The notes under the pieces were generated by a model that worked only from the letters and a program-made list of their open reading frames with translations, searched no databases and was not told where the DNA came from. DNA of 64,000 bases from an uncultured Clostridia bacterium. GTDB lineage: Bacteria > Bacillota > Clostridia > Oscillospirales > Acutalibacteraceae. This document shows positions 43,062-51,425 of this stretch, one piece after another (the first letter of the stretch is position 1; each line of letters starts with the position of its first letter). The translations under genes and the position numbers were made by a program. The DNA lies in NCBI GenBank assembly GCA_937876375.1, contig CALEHY010000019.1:1-64000 (forward strand), read 5' to 3'.

Positions 43062-45728
43062 TTACTTTGTTGTAGTGTACTTGCTACTGCTCCAAGCAGA
43101 ATAATACTTCACCTTGTTTACTGTCTTGTATGTTCTGATACGAACATAGTACTTTTTCTTCGCTGTTAAGCCAGTGATTGATTTGCTAACTGTAGTATTC
43201 TTTGTTACAGCATAGGTCTTAGCACCCTTTGTAAACTTGCTATCAGTTGCAATCTGCACCTCATAGCCTGTGGTCTGGGTTGCCTGCTTGGTCCAAGTTG
43301 CCTTTAGTCCTTTCTTTAAAGCAGATACAGACTTTAGGCTAGTGGCTTTTGGATTAATGGTGAATGTCTTGCTAACTGTACCAGAGTAGTTACCCTTGAA
43401 TGTCACCTTTGCTGTAGCCTTGCCAACATTAGTATTTGCAGAATATGTAACAGTGTAGTTTGATGAAGAAATGGTCTTGCCATTACTATCCTTTACTGTT
43501 ACAGTTGGTTTCTTTGCCTTGCCATCATATGTGTACTTTGTAGCAGAAAGTGTGATAGTCTTTGGATAATAAATAGTTGACTTTGTTGTCTGTGTGTCAC
43601 ACACTGTACAAGCTGTTACCTTGCTACCATTCTTGCTTGTTGTTGCCCTTGTGGTAGTAGTCTTTAGTGTATGGTCTGCTACTGGAACAGTCTCTTGCTC
43701 AACTATTACTGTTTCACATACAGAGCAATGCTTGCCCTCTGTCAAGCCTTCCTTTGTGCAAGTTGGTGCAACAGCGTCATCAGTAACCTCGGTATGTGGC
43801 AGAGCAGTAATAGTCTCTGTCACTCTATCAATTTCCTTGGTGCATACAGAACAATATGTCACCATATCATATGAGCCAGCCTTGGCACAAGTAGCCTCTA
43901 CTCTGTTCTCCTCAACTGCCTTTTCTGGAGTGTGTGCAGCAGGAACAATATCTGACACATACTCTGCTCCACATTCGTCACACTTGTATGTTGTGTAGCC
44001 ATCTGCTGTACAGGTTGGTGGAGTAACAGTGTTCTTGTAGCTGTGGGTATGTAGTGTCTTTACTAGATAAACATTAGCACTACAGCTCATCAAATAAACA
44101 TTTACTTTGATAGGATATGCACCAGTCTCGGTCCAAGGTGTCTTCTCCTGGTCAGAATAAAAATCAATATCTATCCAGCCAATGCTATCCTCACCATTGA
44201 CGAATGCATCCTTTGTCTTGTCATAGGTGTATGCCTTCTTTGTGCCATCAGCAAGGGTGAACACCATCTTGTCGCCATTGGCAAACAGCTTTTCTGTCTC
44301 TAGGAAATAATAATATGTCTTGGTTTCGGAGTCGTATGTTCCGTCCGTTCTCTCCCTCAAGGTCATAGCGTGTGTCAGCTCTAGCTCCATTGACTCAAAG
44401 CCATATGGGTGACCCTTTGTAACGGTGAGCTCAACATTCGCTGTGCCATCATAGCTAGATATGAAAATATTATATTTCTTGCCAGCCTCGAGTCTTGAAG
44501 CAATGAGGTAATCCTTTTCGCCATACTCGCTCATGGTGTCCTCTACAAACTCGTCATTTAGCAAAACGCTTGCACCGGTCTCCTTGTCACCAGAGAATGA
44601 GAAAGTGTATATACCACTCTCCTTTGGAGTGAAGAAATAATCTGTTCCATCCTCATCAACAGTCATCTTGTTCTTGCCAAGCTTTAGCACTGTCGCATCT
44701 GCTGTGTCAGAAAACTGTAGCTTTGTCTTGTCGGTATAGAGATATTTTGAATACTTAATTTGAGTTTTTGTCAGTCTTGTGTAAATTACATAATCAACGC
44801 TTGCTGTCAAATCGGTCTTTGAGCTATCACTAGAGGTAAGTGAGCTACCCTCTGGCACGATTGATGAGATAGTAACATTTCTACCAACCGAGCCCTCCTC
44901 TGCGAGTGCCTTGGCAATATTACTGTTAAATGTACCAACATGACCGGTAATCACACCAGCAGCTTGGGTCTGGGCTACCTGCAAGCCGATAATAGGAACG
45001 GTTGTATAACTCTCGTTATTATGCACCTTTGTGGTATATGAAAGCTTAGTAGTAGAGGTCGAAACACTGCCCTCATACTTATGTCTGTCACCCAGACGAC
45101 CCTCTTCCTTGCTATATGTAGCAGTGATACGATATTTAACTGGCACAACGATAGCCTTTGCTGTATCGTAGTAGCAATCATCGACAGTCTCATTAACGAT
45201 ATTCTCTGCTGGATATAGCTGGCACTGTACAACTGTATCAGAGTCGCATACCTCACCCTTTTCGTTCAGGTAATGGGTAACGGTCTTGTTTGTGCCATTA
45301 TCTGTATCAGTGTTGTACTCATCCTCGGTAATAAAGCTCATCACGCCATCAGCATTCTTGGTGTATCTGTAGTTAACAGTAACAGTCTGCTCCATCTCTG
45401 GTATCTCGGTGTCACCAATAGTCGCAGTCATACGCTTAACGGTGTATTTGCCAGCGTCACCAAATGTAACAGTAGCTGTGTCATCACCCTTTAGCTTGAA
45501 TGTGCCATTCTTGACCTCGATTTCATCGCTGTTCTTGTCCACAATGTCTGGATTATATGGCTCGCCATCCTTGTCCACAACATATGTGAATGTGTAGTCC
45601 TTGTGCTCTGTATTAGCACTAACGAAAACAACTGGGTCCAGCTCACCAGCACTAGCACTAATGCTCATTCCTCCAAAGATGCTCATCAGCATAGTTAGTG
45701 ATAGGACGATAGAGATAATCTTTTTCAT
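43062..45728 (-). CDS. Secreted Cys-rich-repeat and Fn3-like surface protein
   Basis: An 888-residue exported protein of unknown role. Order: signal peptide (1-26, LMSIFGGMSISASAGE), a large beta-rich region without a recognised family (27-590), three Cys-rich repeats (about 590-720; CTADGYTTYKCDECGAEY, YDMVTYCSVCTKEIDR) like those of the 4442-6910 protein, a beta repeat (735-805; YTYDGKAKKPTVTVKDSNGK) and an Fn3-like tail (805-888; KKYYVRIRTYKTVNKVKYYS). The last two are near copies of the C-terminus of the riboswitch-controlled protein at 23176-25350. ATG 45728 has AAAGGAG upstream. No covalent anchor motif is seen. Confidence 0.78.
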   Translation of the reverse strand: MKKIISIVLSLTMLMSIFGGMSISASAGELDPVVFVSANTEHKDYTFTYVVDKDGEPYNPDIVDKNSDEIEVKNGTFKLKGDDTATVTFGDAGKYTVKRMTATIGDTEIPEMEQTVTVNYRYTKNADGVMSFITEDEYNTDTDNGTNKTVTHYLNEKGEVCDSDTVVQCQLYPAENIVNETVDDCYYDTAKAIVVPVKYRITATYSKEEGRLGDRHKYEGSVSTSTTKLSYTTKVHNNESYTTVPIIGLQVAQTQAAGVITGHVGTFNSNIAKALAEEGSVGRNVTISSIVPEGSSLTSSDSSKTDLTASVDYVIYTRLTKTQIKYSKYLYTDKTKLQFSDTADATVLKLGKNKMTVDEDGTDYFFTPKESGIYTFSFSGDKETGASVLLNDEFVEDTMSEYGEKDYLIASRLEAGKKYNIFISSYDGTANVELTVTKGHPYGFESMELELTHAMTLRERTDGTYDSETKTYYYFLETEKLFANGDKMVFTLADGTKKAYTYDKTKDAFVNGEDSIGWIDIDFYSDQEKTPWTETGAYPIKVNVYLMSCSANVYLVKTLHTHSYKNTVTPPTCTADGYTTYKCDECGAEYVSDIVPAAHTPEKAVEENRVEATCAKAGSYDMVTYCSVCTKEIDRVTETITALPHTEVTDDAVAPTCTKEGLTEGKHCSVCETVIVEQETVPVADHTLKTTTTRATTSKNGSKVTACTVCDTQTTKSTIYYPKTITLSATKYTYDGKAKKPTVTVKDSNGKTISSSNYTVTYSANTNVGKATAKVTFKGNYSGTVSKTFTINPKATSLKSVSALKKGLKATWTKQATQTTGYEVQIATDSKFTKGAKTYAVTKNTTVSKSITGLTAKKKYYVRIRTYKTVNKVKYYSAWSSSKYTTTK

Positions 45729-45820
45729 ACCGTTCTCCTTTAATTCATTTCCTTCATTATATAATAAAATATTTTTATTTTCAACTGACGAAATTGCAAA
45801 CTGTAACAAATATATTAATG

Positions 45821-45849
45821 TTGTAAATATTTATATAATATGCTATCAT
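45821..45849 (+). promoter_or_regulatory. Promoter of the symporter-GDPD operon
   Basis: TTGTAA (45821-45826), a 17-base spacer and TATCAT (45844-45849), 35 bases before the ATG at 45885. Confidence 0.5.
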
Positions 45850-45884
45850 AAAATTACAATATTCTACAAAAAGGAATTTTTCTT

Positions 45885-47336
45885 ATGAAAACAAAGGAAA
45901 GAGAGAATGTTCAAGCCACTCATCCAAACAAAATTGGTATCAAAGAGGGCGTTGGATATATGTTCGGTGACTCTGGCAATCTGTTTTTGCTGACATATGT
46001 GTCATCGTTTCTAAAGGTATTTTACACTGACGTGCTAAAGATTGCACCAAAGAGGGTTGCAAACCTGTTCCTGTTCACTAGATTATGGGACGCTGTCAAC
46101 GACCCACTATGGGGCACATTGGTAGCGAAGCGTCCACCTGATATCAATGGTAAATATCGTTCATACATAAAGTGGATTGCTGTGCCAGTAGCATTGGCAG
46201 AATGTCTTTGTTTCATCAATATCCGTAGCTTGACACACAACGAGGCACTGATACTCATCTTTGCATATGTGACATATATCGGGTTCGGTATGCTGTACAC
46301 TGGTATCAATGTACCATTCGGCTCGTTAGCGTCAGTTATTACTGATGACCCAGATGGCAGAACTCTACTTTCAACATTCCGTTCCATCGGTGGTGGAATT
46401 GGTGGCGCTGCGCCATTACTACTTGCACCATTCATCATTTACAGCAAGATTGACAATGGCGATGGCACTACTCATAACGAGGCAAATGCTAACGGTATGA
46501 TGATATTCGGTATGGCTATGGCTGTGCTAGCTATCATATTCTACCTCACCTGCTACAAGACCACCACAGAGCGTGTTAAATCTGCACAAGACCCAAAATT
46601 TGATATCAAAACAGCATATCTCGGTATGCTAAAGAGCAGACCATTCCGTGTACTTGCGCTAACTGGCATACTCATCAGTGGTGAGCTACAGTTTGCATCA
46701 CTCAACCAATATCTGTACAAGAATTATTTTTGTAACACTAGCTTGTCTGTTCTTGGCACAGTGGCACAGTATTTGCCAATGGCACTGATGATACCACTCA
46801 TTCCAAAGCTGTCAAAGAAATTTGGCAAAAAGGAGATTTGTGGCTTCGGCTCATTCTTCTCTGCACTCGCTGCTGTGATGATTTTTGTCATCAAGCCTGG
46901 TCGTGACCAAGCTTGGCTGTTCATTGCACTGCTGTTTGTCATCGGATTTGGCTACTCGTTCGTATCTATCACAAACTGGGCTGTTGTTGCTGACGTAATT
47001 GATTACCAAGAATACAAGACTGGTATCAAGACCGAAAGTGCTATCTACGCTGTGTACACCTTATGTCGAAAGCTAGGTCAGACCATCGCTGACTACGGTG
47101 GACTAACTCTGCTTGCAAAGATTGGATATGACGTAAATGTTATGTCAAATGCTGGATATGTTGAGGGCGTTAGTGAGGGCATACTAAAGGTATGCACCAT
47201 CATCCCAGCAATCACATATACACTGATATTCGTGCTATATCGTTTCGCTTATCCATTGACTAAGGAACGCCTAGAGCCAGTGTACGAATATGTTAGAGAA
47301 AGCAACCAAAACCAAGAGGAGCAACCAAACGACTAA
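45885..47336 (+). CDS. GPH-family sugar:cation symporter (MFS)
   Basis: A 483-residue membrane transporter with 12 hydrophobic spans, of the glycoside-pentoside-hexuronide family (MelB/XylP/UidB-like). The opening GVGYMFGDSGNLFLLTYVSSFLKVFYTDVL and the signature RLWDAVNDPLWG (conserved Asp in span 2 that binds the cation) are diagnostic, as are DPDGRTLLSTFRSIGGGIGG and VADVIDYQEYKTG. The sugar cannot be assigned. Its stop overlaps the ATG of the GDPD gene (TAATG), so both are translated together. The nearby GH89 and oxidoreductase genes suggest a sugar-related neighbourhood but are on separate transcripts. Confidence 0.9.
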   Translation: MKTKERENVQATHPNKIGIKEGVGYMFGDSGNLFLLTYVSSFLKVFYTDVLKIAPKRVANLFLFTRLWDAVNDPLWGTLVAKRPPDINGKYRSYIKWIAVPVALAECLCFINIRSLTHNEALILIFAYVTYIGFGMLYTGINVPFGSLASVITDDPDGRTLLSTFRSIGGGIGGAAPLLLAPFIIYSKIDNGDGTTHNEANANGMMIFGMAMAVLAIIFYLTCYKTTTERVKSAQDPKFDIKTAYLGMLKSRPFRVLALTGILISGELQFASLNQYLYKNYFCNTSLSVLGTVAQYLPMALMIPLIPKLSKKFGKKEICGFGSFFSALAAVMIFVIKPGRDQAWLFIALLFVIGFGYSFVSITNWAVVADVIDYQEYKTGIKTESAIYAVYTLCRKLGQTIADYGGLTLLAKIGYDVNVMSNAGYVEGVSEGILKVCTIIPAITYTLIFVLYRFAYPLTKERLEPVYEYVRESNQNQEEQPND

Positions 47337-48217
47337 TGAAACTACATAATATCAAGCACACAAGAGAGCTTGGAATATTCGAGAGCATGCTATATATTCT
47401 GCTCGCTATCGTGCTACTACCACTGACACTGATATTCTTTGTCCCAATTCGCAACCTTAGCAAATATTGCAAGGCAGCGAACTATGTACCTACAAAGCTA
47501 AATGATAAGTACAAGGACAAAACACATCTCATCGCACACAGGGGCTATCGTGCCCTAGCACCAGAGAACACTCTGCCTGCATATATCGAGGCTGGCAAGG
47601 CTGGATACTGGGGTGCAGAAAATGATATCCATCGCACAAAGGATGGCGTATGGGTGCTACACCACGACTATGTCACCTATCGTATGATGAACAAAAATTA
47701 TAGGATAGAGGGCACAACCTTTGACAAGCTGTCAAAGGCGTACTACGACAACGGCTCATACTACAAGGATTATCCTAATTTAAGGATTACCACACTGGAG
47801 GAATACCTCCAAAAGTGTGAGGAGTACAATATGGTCGCTGTGATGGAGATAAAGGGCAAGGTTAGTATCGACCACTATGACGAGATAGTCGATATGGTGA
47901 AGAAATACAATGTCACAGCACAGTATATCTCCTTTAGCTACGAGACTATCGTCCGTATGAGAGAGCTGACTGATGCAAAGCTGTTTTATCTGACATACAA
48001 GATTGATGATGACGCTGTCACAAAGGCAAAGAGTGTCGAAAACTGTGGCGTCAGCTTTGACGGAAATGACAAGGACAACCAGTCACAGCAAGCAGTCAGC
48101 AAAATCCTCGACGCTGGACTAGAGCCAGCACTGTGGGCACTGGACGACGAAAAAATGACCGAAAATTTCGTCGACTGGGGCGTCAAATATATCACCACAA
48201 ACCAAATACACTACTAA
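47336..48217 (+). CDS. Membrane-anchored glycerophosphodiester phosphodiesterase
   Basis: A 293-residue GDPD-family TIM-barrel enzyme that splits glycerophosphodiesters to glycerol-3-phosphate and an alcohol. An N-terminal membrane span (about 15-40) is followed by the catalytic AHRGYRALAPENTLPAY, the metal ligands in AENDIHRTKDGVWVLHHD and VAVMEIKGK, and a C-terminal ALDDEKMTENFVDWGVKYITTN. It starts inside the symporter stop. Its last 21 bases, including the stop, are exactly repeated at 49906-49926, on the far side of the next gene, so the GDPD 3' end was probably the target of an insertion. Confidence 0.92.
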   Translation: MKLHNIKHTRELGIFESMLYILLAIVLLPLTLIFFVPIRNLSKYCKAANYVPTKLNDKYKDKTHLIAHRGYRALAPENTLPAYIEAGKAGYWGAENDIHRTKDGVWVLHHDYVTYRMMNKNYRIEGTTFDKLSKAYYDNGSYYKDYPNLRITTLEEYLQKCEEYNMVAVMEIKGKVSIDHYDEIVDMVKKYNVTAQYISFSYETIVRMRELTDAKLFYLTYKIDDDAVTKAKSVENCGVSFDGNDKDNQSQQAVSKILDAGLEPALWALDDEKMTENFVDWGVKYITTNQIHY

Positions 48218-49926
48218 AATTAATTTTTACATAATTATCATTTTGGTAAAAAGGATTATATAATGATTTCAAATAACATACAATCAAAAATTGATAGTAA
48301 AATAAATGAATATGATAGTAATATTTACAAAATAGAATTATCAATTAATGAATTATCTTTAGAAAAAGACGCAATCGATAATGAATTGTATAATGTGTCC
48401 CAAGAATTACTATCAAATAATTTTAAATGGTATCAAATAAAAGATAAAAGAACACACAAAAAATCTCTAGAACTAAAAAAAGAAAAACTAGAACAAAGGC
48501 TAAAAAAAATAGAAATTGAAATAAACAAACAAAAAAGCAAAAAAAGAGTATTGTTATCAAAGAAAAAACTTGTGTTAAACACAAAACCAATACTTATTGT
48601 TTCAATTATACTATTCGCTTTAATACTTATCTGTTCAATTTTTAGTATTATAAACACACAAATTGAAGCCAACAAAATACTATCTGAATATCAAGTCACA
48701 ATAAAAGTTAACAGCAAGCAAAACCTTTTATTTAATACCTATGACATAAATACATATGTTGATGATGAAATAATTGGAACGATTGCTAATGGTGGCGAAG
48801 ATAAATACAATTTGATATTAAGAGAAGGCGAGCACAAATTCACATGCAAAAATGCCGAAGATGAAAGTGTTTATGGCTCATTAACTTTTACGATTACGGA
48901 GTCTAATAAATACCAATTTAATGTATCAAGTGAAACTAGTACAATAAGAATATCTGAAACCATATATGATGAATCTACAACAACTACCGAAGCCATTACC
49001 CAAACCACCACAGAATCAACTTCTTCACAAGAATCAAATGAAAGTAATAATCTATACACTCTATCACCTGATGACATTCCAATATATGATGAAAAGCCAT
49101 TTGTTGAAATAAACAATAATGAACCAACATTTACCCTTTCGGATATTAAAACAGAAGCATTTGAATTCTATTCTCCTTTAGACACATTAAACAGATGCGG
49201 AATCGCTTTGGCATGTATCAGTAAAGATACATTACTTTCCGAAAAGAAAGAGAAAATTGAACAAATTGTTCCAACGGGCTGGCAAGATGAAGAATATGAT
49301 TTTATTGGAAAAAATCTATATAAAAAATGTTCTCTAATTGGATATCCGCTAACTGCTGAATATAAAAATCAAAAAAATATTATAACAGGAACTCAATATC
49401 TATACCAAAAAGGCTTACAGCCATTTGAAAAAAAGGTCTTCAACTACATTAAAAAAACCAATAATCATGTAATGTATCGTTCCACACCTATATTTAATAA
49501 CGACAATCTTATCGCTGAAGGTGTTCAAATAGAAGCCTATTCCGTTGAAGATGCTGGAAAAGGTATTAGTTTCAATGTATTTTGTTATAATATACAACCT
49601 GGTGTAATAATAGATTATTCTACCGGTAACAGCGAATCTGATGGAACTGTTATTGCAACCACAAAAGCCACAACAACATCTTCAACCACAAAACAAACAA
49701 CTACAAAGAAAAAAATTTCAACCACAAAAAAGCACACAACTACAACCAGCAAACATTACTCAAGAACAGTATATAGAACCCCAAGTGGAGAATGTTACCA
49801 CTTTTCATCATCTTGTGGTGGTAAAAATTCGTATGATATTACTTTAGATTCTGCGATTGGAATGGGTTTGCGCCCTTGTAAAAAATGTGCTTATTAAAAT
49901 TTACAACAAACCAAATACACTACTAA
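48197..49926. mobile_element. Single-gene insertion bracketed by a 21-base direct repeat
   Basis: The exact 21-base sequence that starts ACAAACCAAATACAC and ends with the GDPD stop TAA occurs at 48197-48217 and again at 49906-49926. The second copy runs straight into a terminator hairpin (49936-49965), which was presumably the original GDPD terminator. Between them is one AT-rich gene and no transposase or integrase. This is the footprint expected from target duplication or recombination at the GDPD 3' end. The mechanism is inferred; the repeat is seen directly. Confidence 0.65.
48263..49897 (+). CDS. AT-rich membrane protein with coiled coil, Thr-rich linker and C-terminal Cys cluster
   Basis: A 544-residue protein of unknown function. 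Visible: a long charged coiled coil (about 10-100), one membrane span (about 113-133), an extracellular PEGA-like beta segment (140-230), Thr/Ser linkers (235-255 and 480-510), a middle domain (270-470), and a C-terminal metal-site-like motif with His and Cys spaced as YHFSSSCGG..GLRPCKKC, as found at the ends of several Firmicutes nuclease and surface proteins. Codon use is far more AT-rich than its neighbours. It sits between two exact copies of the GDPD 3' end, so it was probably acquired. The ATG has AAAGGA before it. Confidence 0.7.
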   Translation: MISNNIQSKIDSKINEYDSNIYKIELSINELSLEKDAIDNELYNVSQELLSNNFKWYQIKDKRTHKKSLELKKEKLEQRLKKIEIEINKQKSKKRVLLSKKKLVLNTKPILIVSIILFALILICSIFSIINTQIEANKILSEYQVTIKVNSKQNLLFNTYDINTYVDDEIIGTIANGGEDKYNLILREGEHKFTCKNAEDESVYGSLTFTITESNKYQFNVSSETSTIRISETIYDESTTTTEAITQTTTESTSSQESNESNNLYTLSPDDIPIYDEKPFVEINNNEPTFTLSDIKTEAFEFYSPLDTLNRCGIALACISKDTLLSEKKEKIEQIVPTGWQDEEYDFIGKNLYKKCSLIGYPLTAEYKNQKNIITGTQYLYQKGLQPFEKKVFNYIKKTNNHVMYRSTPIFNNDNLIAEGVQIEAYSVEDAGKGISFNVFCYNIQPGVIIDYSTGNSESDGTVIATTKATTTSSTTKQTTTKKKISTTKKHTTTTSKHYSRTVYRTPSGECYHFSSSCGGKNSYDITLDSAIGMGLRPCKKCAY

Positions 49927-49930
49927 TATG

Positions 49931-49968
49931 TAAAAAGAGGCAATATTCGTTTGAATATTGCCTCTAAT
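49931..49968. terminator. Bidirectional terminator
   Basis: The 13-base arms AGAGGCAATATTC (49936-49948) and GAATATTGCCTCT (49953-49965) have A-rich sequence on one side and TAATATTTTATC on the other. It probably belonged to GDPD before the insertion. Confidence 0.88.
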
Positions 49969-49971
49969 ATT

Positions 49972-50934
49972 TTATCTAAATAGTATTCTATGGATATCGA
50001 TTGAGTCCTGCTCGATAGGGTCGCTAGTAATCACCCCAGATTTAAAATCATTAAACTGTTTCTCATAATTAGAGTAAACATTGATATACTGGTTGTGCAT
50101 TCTTGCCTTTGTATTATCACAAAATACAACCTCTCTGTCATCACCATCGATGATAACAACAGACTGATTAGAATGGTCGAGCAACAGCTCCTTGTCTGTA
50201 TCATAGAATTTCATCAGGGTTGTCTTTTGATTAATCCCCTTTGCCCAGCTAGTGTTGATGGTGCACAAGCACCTGCCATCAGTATATTTTGATACAGATG
50301 AATATGTAACACCGTCCTGCTCCTTGCTATCGAACGAAACTAACGAATAATTCTCTAGCTTAACCAATCTAGCAAGAACGCTCAAAATGTTAACACCACT
50401 GTCGATAAAGCTACCTGCAAGAGAGCATCTGTCCTTTATCAGCTCGCCATCAATCATATATGGATCGAAAAATCCAGACTCAATTTCCTTTGCGTTATCC
50501 AGCCTTAACTCTGCTGGTAGCTTGTCTTGATTGTCCAAATACCACTCAATATCGATCGAGTCAGCAGCATGGTAAACAACGCAAAACAGCACGCCAGCCT
50601 CCTTTGACGCACTATATAGCTCCTTTAAATCATCGAGATTTGTAGTGCCAGGCTTTTCGACGATAACATTTCTACCAGCCTTGATGCATTGCATAGCAAT
50701 ATCATAGTGGGTTGCTGGTGGTGTGCTAACCATAACAACGTCGATATCAGCATTAGCCAAAAAGGCATCAAGAGTATCAAATGTCGAAACATTATTCTCA
50801 CTAGCAAACTCTGTTGCGATACTTGTGTTTTTGTCAAACACAGCTGTAATAGTGTACTTGTCCTTTAGCTCATCAAGTGCACCCTTTTGCCAAGCAAAAA
50901 TAGTGCCCAATCCGACAAATCCAATTTTAATCAT
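49972..50934 (-). CDS. Gfo/Idh/MocA-family oxidoreductase
   Basis: A 320-residue NAD(P)-dependent dehydrogenase-like protein. It shows the Rossmann start KIGFVGLGTIFAWQKGAL, the DVVMVSTPPATHYDIA strand, the hallmark VEKPGTTNLDDL and a C-terminal sheet domain with GSFIDSGVNILSVLARL. The catalytic Lys of EKP is kept. Substrate unknown; a sugar, inositol or biosynthetic keto-sugar is usual. The ATG at 50934 has GGAG seven bases before it, whereas the upstream TTG lacks spacing. It is a single gene between a terminator and the tRNA-Gln region. Confidence 0.85.
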   Translation of the reverse strand: MIKIGFVGLGTIFAWQKGALDELKDKYTITAVFDKNTSIATEFASENNVSTFDTLDAFLANADIDVVMVSTPPATHYDIAMQCIKAGRNVIVEKPGTTNLDDLKELYSASKEAGVLFCVVYHAADSIDIEWYLDNQDKLPAELRLDNAKEIESGFFDPYMIDGELIKDRCSLAGSFIDSGVNILSVLARLVKLENYSLVSFDSKEQDGVTYSSVSKYTDGRCLCTINTSWAKGINQKTTLMKFYDTDKELLLDHSNQSVVIIDGDDREVVFCDNTKARMHNQYINVYSNYEKQFNDFKSGVITSDPIEQDSIDIHRILFR

Positions 50935-50975
50935 ACGATTCTCCAATATTTATAGAATCTTTTTACTTTTTCAAA

Positions 50976-51000
50976 GTAAAAAGACACCCTCGTGGGTGTC
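50976..51000 (-). terminator. Terminator after the duplicated tRNA-Gln 3' end
   Basis: On the minus strand GACACCC-ACGA-GGGTGTC (50983-51000) is followed by TTTTTACTTTG. It lies just after the second copy of the tRNA 3' end. Confidence 0.85.
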
Positions 51001-51007
51001 TTTCCAC

Positions 51008-51157
51008 TTGGCAGTGGTATAACAACCTGTCAAGTCACGGTTGTATTTGCTACGCAAATCTCCACCTTAAAGACTTGACAGAACGTTATTACGGGTTTAA
51101 TAGCATTTTAAACCCGTAATAAGGATTCTTCGAATCCTTCACATATCTTTGTAAAAA
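51008..51157 (-). other. Structured region with duplicated tRNA-Gln 3' end and three stem-loops
   Basis: The 15 bases TTGGCAGTGGTATAA (51190-51204, tRNA CCA plus acceptor strand) recur exactly at 51008-51022. Between them lie three strong hairpins: AAGGATTC/GAATCCTT (51121-51128 and 51132-51139), a perfect 13-base stem (51088-51100 with 51108-51120), and CTGTCAAGTC/GACTTGACAG (51027-51036 with 51072-51081) enclosing a smaller ATTTGC/GCAAAT stem. No open frame of note. It could be a degraded second tRNA, an attachment-site footprint or a small RNA. Confidence 0.55.
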
Positions 51158-51180
51158 ACAAAAACACACCGTTTGGTGCG
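51157..51180 (-). terminator. Terminator directly after tRNA-Gln
   Basis: On the minus strand CGCACC-AAAC-GGTGTG (51165-51180, one GU pair) is followed by TTTTTGTTTTTT, ten bases after the tRNA CCA. Confidence 0.7.
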
Positions 51181-51190
51181 CTTTTGTTTT

Positions 51191-51264
51191 TGGCAGTGGT
51201 ATAAGGATTCGAACCTTAAATGACGGAGTCAGAGTCCGGAGTGTTACCGTTACACTATACCACT
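51191..51264 (-). tRNA. tRNA-Gln (anticodon CTG)
   Basis: A full 74-base cloverleaf with encoded CCA on the minus strand. The acceptor AGTGGTA pairs with TACCACT, the D-arm is GTGT-AACGGTA-ACAC, the anticodon loop is CTCTGAC (anticodon CTG, reads CAG), and the T-arm is TAAGG-TTCGAAT-CCTTA. The anticodon stem CCGGA/TCCGT has one mismatch at its outer pair. The discriminator is G, followed by CCA. Isoacceptor identity follows from the anticodon and the CGGACTCTGACTCCG core typical of clostridial tRNA-Gln. Confidence 0.93.
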
Positions 51265-51369
51265 ATATATACTTTTCGCATCTCTGCACGAGATAATATA
51301 ACACATTTCGGTGTAAGTTGCAAGAGAAATTTTTGAAAATATGAAAGTTTTTTGCAAAATCGTCCTATA

Positions 51370-51398
51370 TTTACATTAATACCCCATTATGATATAAT
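51370..51398 (+). promoter_or_regulatory. Promoter of the GH89 gene
   Basis: TTTACA (51370-51375), a 17-base spacer and a perfect TATAAT (51393-51398), 27 bases before the ATG; GAGGTG is the ribosome site. Confidence 0.65.
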
Positions 51399-51425
51399 TA
51401 TTACAGAACATTTTGAGGTGAATAT

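Noticed and set aside
48197..49926. Classical insertion sequence
   Set aside because: There is no transposase and no terminal inverted repeat; only the direct duplication and one non-transposase gene.
51008..51082. Second intact tRNA gene downstream of tRNA-Gln
   Set aside because: Only the 3' acceptor strand and CCA are repeated; no D-arm, anticodon arm or 5' acceptor strand can be drawn.
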